NCBI GenBank assembly: GCA_910584945.1
Contig: CAJUDY010000072.1
Coordinates: 1 to 10,443, forward strand
Reading direction: 5' to 3'
DNA: 10,443 nt
Source: an uncultured Lachnospiraceae bacterium
Lineage (GTDB): Bacteria; Bacillota; Clostridia; Lachnospirales; Lachnospiraceae
Of the stretch, positions 1 to 6,298 are shown one piece after another (the first letter of the stretch is position 1; the number at the start of each line of letters is the position of its first letter). A program made the translations under genes and the position numbers. The notes beneath the pieces are model-generated. The model saw nothing but the letters and a program-made list of their open reading frames with translations, had not been told where the DNA came from and ran no database searches.

Positions 1-47
1 CAGATGCATGGTACAGTTATCAGTTCAGATACTGTTCGGTGAATAAT

Positions 48-632
48 TCAGGCTATCTTTGCCTGTTGTGTTAAAGGAAAATTTTCACTCAAATAATTGT
101 TTAGTTTTTTTGCTTCATCGTATCTCTCGTCATGTTCTTTTATCTTCATTATATCCCTTTTATACATATACCATCTAATGTCAATTTCTTTGCATTTCTG
201 TTTAAGTGTTCTAAAGAAATCTAGGTCTGACCGATATTCTGCCCTTGCCATTATTTTATCATATTCTTCTCTTTTTTCTTGAACATTACTTTCAGAAAGT
301 TCTCTCTTTTTTGCCTTAATTTCATTTAAAACTTTTTCAGCCGAATGTGCTCTTTCAGAATATTTAGAATTACTTGCAATCAATGAATAAGCCAAAACAA
401 CTACTGAAATAATTATATTGAAATAGCTTGACAACTTTGTATTAAATAAAACAGGAAAAAACTCAGCTGTCAAAGAATAAATTATTAGTACTATACTATA
501 ATATGTTATAACGAAACTCGAAAAATTTTTCCTGCTATTCAATCTCTTTAACATATTTGCATAATTACTCTGCGTAGTATTCATTATATCATACATTTTC
601 TTTTTACTATTGTAATCTTTATCTTTTTCCAT
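48..632 (-). CDS. SLATT-domain two-TM protein (SLATT_5-like), putative membrane effector of a defence or superinfection-exclusion system
   Basis: The 194-residue protein has a charged N-terminus (1-37), two hydrophobic segments at about 38-58 and 68-88 separated by a short loop, then a long charged helical C-terminal half (about 90-185) with the motif YSERAHSAEK right after the second segment. This two-TM plus cytoplasmic-helix plan matches SLATT proteins, most like SLATT_5. SLATT families are predicted pore-forming effectors that kill or arrest the cell when triggered by a partner; from memory, SLATT_5 is commonly next to reverse transcriptases, and other SLATT families are found with CBASS-type cyclases. 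No partner gene is in the window; one could lie left of position 1. The gene is AT-rich (about 25% GC by hand count at 421-540, against about 63% at 2221-2280), suggesting recent acquisition. The start is well placed behind AAGGAGAGC at 650-642. The function is inferred, not shown. Confidence 0.75.
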   Translation of the reverse strand: MEKDKDYNSKKKMYDIMNTTQSNYANMLKRLNSRKNFSSFVITYYSIVLIIYSLTAEFFPVLFNTKLSSYFNIIISVVVLAYSLIASNSKYSERAHSAEKVLNEIKAKKRELSESNVQEKREEYDKIMARAEYRSDLDFFRTLKQKCKEIDIRWYMYKRDIMKIKEHDERYDEAKKLNNYLSENFPLTQQAKIA

Positions 633-641
633 ATAATACTC

Positions 642-687
642 GCTCTCCTTCCATCGACATTATACGACAAAAGGAGAGCAATTAAAA
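642..687 (-). promoter_or_regulatory. Candidate SLATT promoter inside a hairpin that sequesters the ribosome binding site
   Basis: On the minus strand GCTCTCCTT (679-671) and AAGGAGAGC (650-642) form a perfect 9-bp inverted repeat with a 20-base loop (670-651). The downstream arm is the Shine-Dalgarno sequence of the SLATT gene. The loop holds a perfect TATAAT (664-659), with a weak -35 candidate TTTTAA (687-682) at 17-bp spacing. A transcript started about 7 bases after TATAAT would begin near 652 and lack the masking arm, while read-through from the upstream late genes would carry both arms and hide the site. The sequence elements are seen directly; promoter activity and masking are inferred. 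Confidence 0.6.
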
Positions 688-691
688 GCAT

Positions 692-904
692 TTATTCCAC
701 AATTTCCCAGTTTTCCGCAAACAGTTCAATCATGGTCTCTTTCCACGGTACGCACCCGAACCGGCTTTCCACATACAGATAAGGAGCCGTCATCTTACTA
801 TGCTCATCCGGGAACTGCGCTCTTATAACAACATCCTCTTTCCACTGCGGCAATCTCATGCCTTTTCCCTGTTTTACCTGCTCCAATGCCTGTCCAAAAT
901 TCAT
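692..904 (-). CDS. Tad2-like Thoeris anti-defence protein (DUF2829 family)
   Basis: This is a 70-residue protein beginning MNFGQALEQVKQGKGMRLPQW, with a central TAPYLYVES segment and a C-terminal ENWEIVE end. This pattern (an N-terminal FGQAL..KQGK helix, then W, then a PYLY segment, then a final DW/NW-E-V) is that of the DUF2829 family, whose studied members (Tad2) bind and sequester cyclic nucleotide signals made by Thoeris and some CBASS systems. The start at 904 is preferred over longer in-frame starts at 955 and 925 because AAGAGAGG (920-913) lies eight bases upstream and the length then fits the family. It lies after the head-tail connector and 59 bases before the SLATT gene, so it is an accessory gene in the late operon. 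The family call is firm; which signal it binds, if any, cannot be read from sequence. Confidence 0.8.
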   Translation of the reverse strand: MNFGQALEQVKQGKGMRLPQWKEDVVIRAQFPDEHSKMTAPYLYVESRFGCVPWKETMIELFAENWEIVE

Positions 905-1000
905 CCTGAATACCTCTCTTTTCATTATTATCAACACCCTGCCCACCGCCACCAATGGATGCCGCCCTGCGGTTATTCACCACGCACAGACTACTATGTC

Positions 1001-1330
1001 TCATATCGTTCCGCAAAAGGCAACCACACCATTCAGACATTCCTTCCGATCTTTCCAGATACGGCTGGTTCCGTTCTCTGAATGGCTGGTCTGTCCTTCT
1101 GCGCCTGCCTGATTGAAGTCATACAGGGCCAGTTCCCGGATATTGGAATAAAAATTCTCCATATCCCGGTCAATGAACTCCTGAGTATGACCACTCTGAT
1201 AATTCCTGGTCCGCTTCACTTCCCTGTATGCGTTCCGGACTTCAGAGGACAGAACCGCAAGATCAGAATCTTCTGCCAGACATAATTCGGTTGTTAAATC
1301 TTCCAGAATCTCATTCACAAGCGGTTCCAT
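1001..1330 (-). CDS. Putative head-tail connector protein (gp6/YqbG-like)
   Basis: This 109-residue protein directly follows the major capsid gene, the usual place of the first head-tail connector (adaptor) in siphophages. The N-terminal half is helical (VNEILEDLTTEL, then RNAYREVKRTRNY), followed by a segment (NIRELALYDFNQAGAEGQTSHSENG split over about 63-86) of the type '..YN..GAEGE.S.SE.G' seen in many Firmicutes connector proteins, then WKDR and a hydrophobic C-terminus (GVVAFCGTI). Such proteins form a ring under the portal that receives the tail. The start lies 16 bases after the capsid stop, behind GGAAGGGG. The call rests on position plus the GAEG motif; no catalytic residue is expected. 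The head-closure and tail-terminator genes that normally follow are absent from the window. Confidence 0.65.
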   Translation of the reverse strand: MEPLVNEILEDLTTELCLAEDSDLAVLSSEVRNAYREVKRTRNYQSGHTQEFIDRDMENFYSNIRELALYDFNQAGAEGQTSHSENGTSRIWKDRKECLNGVVAFCGTI

Positions 1331-1346
1331 ACCTCATTCCCCTTCC

Positions 1347-2462
1347 TTACGACTTCGCCGACGCGCCCCCGGTACTGCTCTTACCATCTGCGGTCTCCGA
1401 CTGGGTGCTGACAGTGTTTGCCCCAGCAAATGTGATCGTCGCAATAATCATGCCCTCCGGAACCGGCAGGACCGGCACGAACAGACCGGACGCTTTCGTC
1501 CATGTAGCCACCGGATCAGGCGTATCCCACTGGGCGATCGTCACGAACTGCTTTGCAGATTTCTTTGTCCACGGACCGTAGGACAGTTCCTCCGGAGTCA
1601 CACCCCACAGACCAGTACCCAGTTTACCACTGGGACCAGCGACATACATGGTGAACTTATCCTCCGGGAAAAATCTGGTAGATTTCCGCTTCAGCGTGCC
1701 GTCCGCCTGCTTTTCCAGCGTTGCATATACGTCCTCATCCGTCTCGATGGTAAAGCCAAACATCTGCTGCATCAAATTGTTCACCTGCGCCACAGACACG
1801 AACGTGCCAACCCCAAGGGCGCTGTTGATCGCAGTCTGGATGCCCTTATTCTTCTGCATATAACTGAGAATCTTATCAGAAGTCTGGGCTCTGGTAATCG
1901 TCTGCCCATTCTTCTTTGCGATTTTCTTCCAGCCATCCAGATCCCCAAGGATGTCATGCTCCGGGTCTGCCCAGTCAGCAGTCACGAAGTTCTCCTTCGG
2001 CACACCCAGGTCAATGTTTATGGAAAGTTTATTCTCATTGATGATCAGCTTTCCGGTGGACATCACGCCCTGCTTCATCAACTCTGCTTTGGTCACAACG
2101 GAATCCGCCAGCCGCCCCATATCATCATAAATGAAGGCTTTCAACCCGGTTTCGTCCACGCCGTTCTTCTCATACATCTGCGTCTTTTCAGACTGGTTGA
2201 TCTTCTCCTTAATGAAGAATTTCTCCACCGTCACCTTCTCCAAGGTCGGTCGGGTACCGATTGCCGCCTCGGTGTCCAGCGCATGAACCATTGCTGCCGT
2301 CGGCAGATTAGACCCCTGGGAAAGCCGGAAATACTCCGCCTCCAGATGCTGCGTCTTCACGTCCGGGAACGTGACATTTCCTTTATACGGCCTTTTCACA
2401 GAGTAATTCTGCGAATAGACCAGCCTGTCTTTATTTTTAATCAGCTCTAAAATCTCCGGCAT
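1347..2462 (-). CDS. Major capsid protein, phage capsid protein E (lambda gpE-like) family
   Basis: This 371-residue protein forms the icosahedral shell. Family-type features are the N-terminal region with F-P-D and a 'LPTAAMVHALDTEAAIGTR' segment (about 53-71) leading to a strand rich in K/E (VTVEKFFIKEKIN, about 78-90), a central domain with DPEHDILGDLDGWKK (167-180), a SALGVG turn, and the C-terminal block WDTPDPVATWTKASGLFVP (about 312-330), typical of the E family. A Ser/Thr/Gly-rich tail (about 350-371) lies beyond the core and is variable in relatives. The protein is slightly longer than lambda gpE (about 340). The start is supported by AAAGGAGGG eight bases upstream. It follows the decoration-like gene by 19 bases, a normal head-operon order. 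Confidence 0.88.
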   Translation of the reverse strand: MPEILELIKNKDRLVYSQNYSVKRPYKGNVTFPDVKTQHLEAEYFRLSQGSNLPTAAMVHALDTEAAIGTRPTLEKVTVEKFFIKEKINQSEKTQMYEKNGVDETGLKAFIYDDMGRLADSVVTKAELMKQGVMSTGKLIINENKLSINIDLGVPKENFVTADWADPEHDILGDLDGWKKIAKKNGQTITRAQTSDKILSYMQKNKGIQTAINSALGVGTFVSVAQVNNLMQQMFGFTIETDEDVYATLEKQADGTLKRKSTRFFPEDKFTMYVAGPSGKLGTGLWGVTPEELSYGPWTKKSAKQFVTIAQWDTPDPVATWTKASGLFVPVLPVPEGMIIATITFAGANTVSTQSETADGKSSTGGASAKS

Positions 2463-2481
2463 CTCTTTTGCCCTCCTTTAC

Positions 2482-2805
2482 TCATACAAAGATAAAACCG
2501 CGCTTTTCCAGCGCCGTCTTCGCCGCCTCCGCCAGTTCAACAGGAAGATTCTCTTCGATGATCCTCCCGGCCACGATGACGGAACCCGGCCTCTTCTCAT
2601 CATCTGTCACATCGATCGTCTCAAACACAAGCCCCTCTGCGTTTGCATCGTTGCTGGGAAATGGCGTACCGCCAACCACGATCTTCCGGTTATCCTGATC
2701 TTTTCCCATGCTCTGCGGAATCTCCCGCGTCTTCTGCACCAGGCCAACCTCACTGTCAAGGAAATTCAGCCTTGCATAGGTTCTCTCTACTTTATGAAAT
2801 GCCAT
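2482..2805 (-). CDS. Putative head decoration/stabilisation protein
   Basis: This 107-residue protein lies between the scaffold and capsid genes, the place of gpD-like decoration proteins next to lambda-gpE-type capsids. The sequence suggests mostly beta strands (KIVVGGTPFPSN, GLVFETIDVTDD, PGSVIVAGRIIEENLP), ending in a short helix (VELAEAAKTALEKRGF) and a final FIFV. The pattern 'G.vf...DVT......V...G.i....lP' resembles small capsid-cement proteins that sit on the outer shell. There is no signal peptide or TM segment. A strong GGAGGTG lies five bases before the ATG and covers the end of the scaffold gene, whose stop is two bases upstream of this start, so the two are probably translationally coupled. 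The assignment rests mainly on context and fold pattern. Confidence 0.5.
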   Translation of the reverse strand: MAFHKVERTYARLNFLDSEVGLVQKTREIPQSMGKDQDNRKIVVGGTPFPSNDANAEGLVFETIDVTDDEKRPGSVIVAGRIIEENLPVELAEAAKTALEKRGFIFV

Positions 2806-2807
2806 CT

Positions 2808-3368
2808 CTACACCTCCGTTGCATACTGCGCAGTATACTGCTGCGCAAACTGAGCGGCATCCGACTCATCCTCGTCGTCATCGTCCGGATTGCCTCCGCT
2901 GCCGCCGTTGTCTCCCGGTTTCTTTGTGCCGTCCATCAACTCTTCCTTGGTCTTCTGGACAGCAGCTTCTTTCTGCTTTGTCAGCATGGTTGCAAGGCTG
3001 GTGGCCAGTGCCTTGCTCGCCTCCGCATCCTCTGATACCAGACCGTCGATCAGGTCCTTGTAGTCTTCCTCTGTCAGCCCGGCGCCGACCAGAATCTTTT
3101 CCACATCCAGACGGTTCAATTTCCTCTGAAAATCCGCCTTGGTCGCCTCTGCCTCTGCCAGAGTCTTCTGGATTTTCTCTTCATCGCTTAACCCGGCCTC
3201 TTGTAGTTTCTTATATGCTACCGAATCTGCCTGAAGCTGTTTCAGGACTTTCGGCTCCACATTGTTTTTCTTGGCCGCTGTCAGATCATTTCCATTGATA
3301 TCCAGAAGCGCTGAGATCTGTTCATCCGTCGCATCCGGAAACTGCTTTTTAATATCTTCTCTTGTCAT
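2808..3368 (-). CDS. Phage scaffold protein (GP20/minor structural protein family)
   Basis: This 186-residue protein begins MTREDIKKQFPDATDEQIS. It is highly charged and predicted helical, with a long coiled-coil-like stretch (KLQEAGLSDEEKIQ through ATKADFQRKLNRL, about 70-105), a second helical region (about 110-155) and an acidic low-complexity linker (GGNPDDDDEDESD) before a short conserved-looking C-terminus (AAQFAQQYTAQY). This is the plan of GP20-type scaffolds, which fill the procapsid during assembly and leave before DNA entry; the C-terminal tip usually contacts the capsid. The start at 3368 is chosen over 3395 because AAAAGGAG lies nine bases upstream. It lies between the Com-like and decoration genes. 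Confidence 0.8.
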   Translation of the reverse strand: MTREDIKKQFPDATDEQISALLDINGNDLTAAKKNNVEPKVLKQLQADSVAYKKLQEAGLSDEEKIQKTLAEAEATKADFQRKLNRLDVEKILVGAGLTEEDYKDLIDGLVSEDAEASKALATSLATMLTKQKEAAVQKTKEELMDGTKKPGDNGGSGGNPDDDDEDESDAAQFAQQYTAQYATEV

Positions 3369-3460
3369 TTTCTCTATCTCCTTTTCTCGAAACATACACT
3401 TTTTTCACACGGTGCGCTCCGCATAGTTTCGTAAAAATCACACTACTCTCAAACTGCCGT

Positions 3461-3679
3461 CTAACGCTCTGGTCTGCTCCAGTATGTAACTCCGCTGGAT
3501 GTCTTCCTGTCCTTCAGATCAACTCCGACTGGTTTCGGTATGAAGCGATGATCCCCGGTATCTGTATCAAATACATTCGTCCCCCCACAGCCGACTTTCG
3601 GACATTTTACACTGCCTTTTCCCTCAAATCTTCCCAGGAGCCGCCCGCAGCCCCTGCATCTTACCTCAATCAATCCCAT
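3461..3679 (-). CDS. Com-like zinc-finger protein (Mu Com family)
   Basis: This is a 72-residue protein whose first third carries a four-cysteine zinc site: CRGC, then 14 residues, then CPKVGC (Cys 8, 11, 26, 31). The phrase 'IEVRCRGCGRLLGRFEG' followed by KCPKVGC matches the Com family. Mu Com is a small RNA-binding translational activator of mom; relatives in Firmicutes phages often sit just after the portal gene, with unknown targets. The start overlaps the portal stop by 14 bases; ATG at 3679 is preferred to GTG at 3682 because AAAGG lies five bases upstream. The C-terminal half (about 35-72) is basic and shows no known motif. No mom-like gene is present in the window, so any regulated message would be another late gene. 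Confidence 0.72.
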   Translation of the reverse strand: MGLIEVRCRGCGRLLGRFEGKGSVKCPKVGCGGTNVFDTDTGDHRFIPKPVGVDLKDRKTSSGVTYWSRPER

Positions 3680-5156
3680 CACCGCCTTTATTTTCCGCAG
3701 ATTTCAGTTCCAGTTGACGCGCCTGTTCTGCTTCCAGTGCTTTCTGTTTCTCCGCCGCTGTCTGATACAAGACCTCCAAATAAGGCTGAGACTGAACATA
3801 CACCTTGTCCGGGTCTCCCCAGAGATCACATGTATGGATGGCAATCTTGGGGTGAATCCCCCTCTGCAACAGATAGGTGAGCGCCTGCGCCTTCACCAGC
3901 ATATTGTCCGTCTTATTGCGGGTGATCTTAATATCAATATCCGCAATCGTCAGTTTCGAAGAAATCTGCTGTTTCGTCTTCAGGATATTCAGGACGATCT
4001 TCAGAAACTCCCGCTCTGATCGCTTCGTGACTGGCTCGTCGATCTTTGCCCGTTGCTCAGCAAAATCCCAACCATTCCGAAGATATACGGCCTGCCCGGT
4101 GTCGCCGCCGGTATTCTGCTCCCGACTGGGCATTCCTTCAATGATAAGCATATTTTTATACATATCATCTTTCAGGGTCTGCGTCTCCTGCTGATTCAAC
4201 TCACTGGAAACACTGCTCACATCCGCGGGCATGGACGGGTTGACTGTTTTCACGCTCAATGCGCCGATCTTGCACATCTTCAGGAACGTTTTCTCATCGA
4301 TTTCGCAGTTGACAAACTTTATAAACGCCTGCACAAACTGCTCGATGCCATCCACCCGGTTTGACTGCACCTTATTGATCCCGTCCAACATAGTGATGAC
4401 GATCTCCACATCCGAAAGCCGCCGGGGATTGTTTGGGAACTCCACCAGAAGAATTCTTCCATGACCGTTAACGGACGATTCTGCCTCCACCACCTCATTA
4501 TCCCGTATGCAGTACACATAAGACTTTGTCGTGCAGTAGTAGACGGTTCTGTCCTCTTCGTCCCTCTGGATCGACACGGACATAAGCGGCGGGTTTCCCT
4601 TCGCCGGAGAATAAATGATGAAATTATACCGCGGGTCCGGCGAGCAGATGTCAAACCCCGGCTCGCCGTCCTCCACCTCATCCCTTCGGCAACTCCATGT
4701 CTCTCGGTACGATGTCCCGCAGGTGCTCTGCCAGTCCCCCAGTACCACGTCATGATAATCTTTGTTCCGGGTCTTCATGTAGTTATTGAGTCGGTCTATC
4801 TCTTCGGTTTTCCCGGAAGTATCTTTGACACTGGTATACTGAATGGGCTCCCCGTAATTCTGAGCCGTCATGAAACGGGTGATCTCCAGCGCATGATTCT
4901 CAACAATATCATTCTTGATTTCTGGCCGGACATCCTTCACCCGGTACAGAATCGGCTGGTCTCCGGAGACATAGTGATATAAGTAGTCAGTCTCCCGGCG
5001 ATTTTGATTATGGAATGGAAGAGCCTTATTCAGTTCCTCGATCGCCTGTTCCGCCGTCATTATCTTTGATCGGCTGCTGACGATCATCTTCCGGCCATAA
5101 TGACCTTTGCACACCTCATGGAATGATTTTCGGTTCTCATGCCACAGGGAATCCAT
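3666..5156 (-). CDS. Portal protein (SPP1 gp6-like family)
   Basis: This 496-residue protein forms the dodecameric ring at the vertex through which DNA enters and leaves and on which the terminase docks. Family features are the N-terminal wing (LYHYVSGDQPILYR, then ENHALEITRFMTAQNYGEPI), a segment YMKTRNKDYHDVVLGDW leading into a beta-rich stem region (PDPRYNFIIYSP, VYYCTTKSYVYCI), the FPNNPRRLSDVE motif, a helical domain around LDGINKVQSNRVDGIEQF, and a charged helical C-terminus (AAEKQKALEAEQARQLELK). The length fits the family. The start at 5156 (MDSLWHENRK) is preferred to the longer ORF from 5207 because AGGAAG lies eight bases upstream and the extension would run through a hairpin at 5183-5228. 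It overlaps the Com-like gene. Confidence 0.88.
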   Translation of the reverse strand: MDSLWHENRKSFHEVCKGHYGRKMIVSSRSKIMTAEQAIEELNKALPFHNQNRRETDYLYHYVSGDQPILYRVKDVRPEIKNDIVENHALEITRFMTAQNYGEPIQYTSVKDTSGKTEEIDRLNNYMKTRNKDYHDVVLGDWQSTCGTSYRETWSCRRDEVEDGEPGFDICSPDPRYNFIIYSPAKGNPPLMSVSIQRDEEDRTVYYCTTKSYVYCIRDNEVVEAESSVNGHGRILLVEFPNNPRRLSDVEIVITMLDGINKVQSNRVDGIEQFVQAFIKFVNCEIDEKTFLKMCKIGALSVKTVNPSMPADVSSVSSELNQQETQTLKDDMYKNMLIIEGMPSREQNTGGDTGQAVYLRNGWDFAEQRAKIDEPVTKRSEREFLKIVLNILKTKQQISSKLTIADIDIKITRNKTDNMLVKAQALTYLLQRGIHPKIAIHTCDLWGDPDKVYVQSQPYLEVLYQTAAEKQKALEAEQARQLELKSAENKGGDGID

Positions 5157-5182
5157 CCGTCTCACTTCCTTTCCTGCATAAC

Positions 5183-5228
5183 AAAAGCACCGGCAATGAG
5201 TGTTCAAAGTCGGCGCTCCTGTGCTTTT
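5183..5228 (-). terminator. Hairpin with T-run before the portal gene (terminator or attenuator candidate)
   Basis: On the minus strand AAAAGCAC (5228-5221) pairs perfectly with GTGCTTTT (5190-5183). A second pairing, AGCGCCG with CGGTGCT (one G-U), uses the same downstream arm, so two alternative hairpins both end in CTTTTGTT. This is the layout of an intrinsic terminator or attenuator, lying 26 bases before the portal start. Whether it stops transcription in vivo is unknown. Confidence 0.45.
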
Positions 5229-5277
5229 TCATTTTGGGACAATATCATAATATCACGAAAGTATGTCCCCGCGGTGG

Positions 5278-5688
5278 TCACATTTTCTTGTTCTGATCCA
5301 GAAGATAGAAGAAATACCTGCGATAGTCATAAAAAGACCTTTGACTGCACGGCATCCCTTTGATATCCCGTAAATACCAAAACGGTTCCTCATAACATAC
5401 GGACCTGATGATATAGGGATACAAATCCGCATCCGCCTGGATCGCCGTCTGCTCGATCAGTTCGCATCTTTTCTGAAGCTCCGCCCGGCGGCGTGCAAGC
5501 GCAGATGTCGGATCACCAGATCCCGAAGAGAACGCCGGCATACCGCTCACACCGGCACTTTTGACGGTATCTATATTGCTTTTCAACTCCTCCAGCCATT
5601 CAGGATACTGTTCGCAGAATCCGCAGAGCTCTTTATAACGCTTATTGCTGATCCCATATTTATCAAGTCTCAATTTTCTCTTATTCAT
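5278..5688 (-). CDS. RinA/ArpU-like putative late transcription regulator
   Basis: This 136-residue protein begins MNKRKLRLDKYGIS, a start common to this group, followed by YKELCGFCEQYPEWLEELK, a low-complexity linker (GVSGMPAFSSGSGDP, about 46-60), ARRRAELQKRCELIEQTA, and a C-terminal helix-turn-helix-like block (about 90-131) ending PCSQRSFYDYRRYFFYLL. The C-terminal block resembles sigma region 4 or RinA/ArpU proteins, which activate late phage transcription. From memory, close relatives usually sit just upstream of the terminase genes; here the gene lies after terL and an endonuclease gene. GGGAGG is placed eight bases before the start. Its function is inferred from this HTH pattern. It is followed by a 121-base leader containing inverted repeats. 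Confidence 0.5.
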   Translation of the reverse strand: MNKRKLRLDKYGISNKRYKELCGFCEQYPEWLEELKSNIDTVKSAGVSGMPAFSSGSGDPTSALARRRAELQKRCELIEQTAIQADADLYPYIIRSVCYEEPFWYLRDIKGMPCSQRSFYDYRRYFFYLLDQNKKM

Positions 5689-5712
5689 CTCATATCCCTC
5701 CCTGCTCGCACA

Positions 5713-6288
5713 TTACAATCCATAAGATCTATGATTTGCACCTCTGCCCTTGGAAGGCGTGCTTATCGCCCTCTCATAGTCCCATCCCAATTTACGAATC
5801 CGGTCATATGCTGTTCTCGGATTTATTCCATTTTCCCGACAGATTTTAGCAAAAGAAACTGTATCTGTCGGTGTTTCAAAAGCCCGATCCACACTCCATC
5901 CATGCGTGATCCGATGATGAATTGTGTCATATTTCAAACCAAGTTCTTTACACCAGAGCATCAAATCTTTTGACTCACCATGATAAGTCACTATAATGGA
6001 CTCTCTTTTGTTATAAGCCTGCTCCGCTCTTGTGATCCATTCACAATTCTCTGGGCAGTAATCTCCATTTACATCTTTTCTCTCAATCGTCAATCCCTGC
6101 TCATACCCATGCGAATACGCCCAGTCTGCGAAATAGTCGAATCCCTTCATCCATTCTTCACAGATCATAATGCCTCTGCCGCCATAATCTTTGTATCGTT
6201 TACTATTAGGATTGAGACATCTCTTCTTCATACCATGATAAATATTCCAAAGACTTAGATTATCCTTTTTACTATACCGATTTCTCAT
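5713..6288 (-). CDS. Free-standing HNH/AP2-type endonuclease, probably a mobile intron-less homing enzyme
   Basis: This 191-residue protein has an N-terminal phage AP2/HNH-like domain: LWNIYHGMKKRC (13-24), YKDYGGRGI (32-40), CEEW (43-46), then LTIERKDVNGDYCPENCEW (66-84). The YGGRGI and ER-DVNG-Y-PENC-W motifs are typical of phage HNH endonucleases that cut DNA next to their insertion site. Two similar C-terminal units follow: LWCKELGLKYDTIHHRITHGWSVDRAF (111-137) and FAKICRENGINPRTAYDRIRKLGWDYERAI (146-175), each helix-turn-helix-like and probably DNA-binding. The start at 6288 is chosen because GGAGGTG lies four bases upstream; the longer ORF would overlap terL. It lies between the large terminase and the regulator, separated by 10 bases from terL, suggesting insertion into the late operon. 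Confidence 0.75.
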   Translation of the reverse strand: MRNRYSKKDNLSLWNIYHGMKKRCLNPNSKRYKDYGGRGIMICEEWMKGFDYFADWAYSHGYEQGLTIERKDVNGDYCPENCEWITRAEQAYNKRESIIVTYHGESKDLMLWCKELGLKYDTIHHRITHGWSVDRAFETPTDTVSFAKICRENGINPRTAYDRIRKLGWDYERAISTPSKGRGANHRSYGL

Positions 6289-6298
6289 AGCACCTCCA

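Noticed and set aside
13..35. Imperfect dyad ACAGT-ATC / GAT-ACTGT just after the SLATT stop
   Set aside because: The stem has a bulge, is AT-rich and is not followed by a T-run, so I do not call a terminator; the window ends too close to judge.
804..1040. Minus-strand ORF of 78 codons overlapping the connector and Tad2-like genes
   Set aside because: It overlaps two better-supported genes in another frame and its product looks random.
1956..2450. Plus-strand ORF of 164 codons inside the capsid gene
   Set aside because: It is antisense to a clear major capsid gene and its product shows no recognisable domain; it is a shadow of GC-rich coding DNA.
4461..4982. Plus-strand ORF of 173 codons inside the portal gene
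   Set aside because: It is antisense to the portal gene, with no plausible ribosome site context or recognised family.
5157..5207. N-terminal extension of the portal ORF to 5207
   Set aside because: The extension is cysteine-rich and unlike portals, crosses a hairpin, and the start at 5156 has a well-placed AGGAAG site.
5243..5256. Short direct repeat ATATCA-TA-ATATCA in the portal leader
   Set aside because: It is only six bases and AT-rich, so it could easily arise by chance; it is kept only as part of the leader description.
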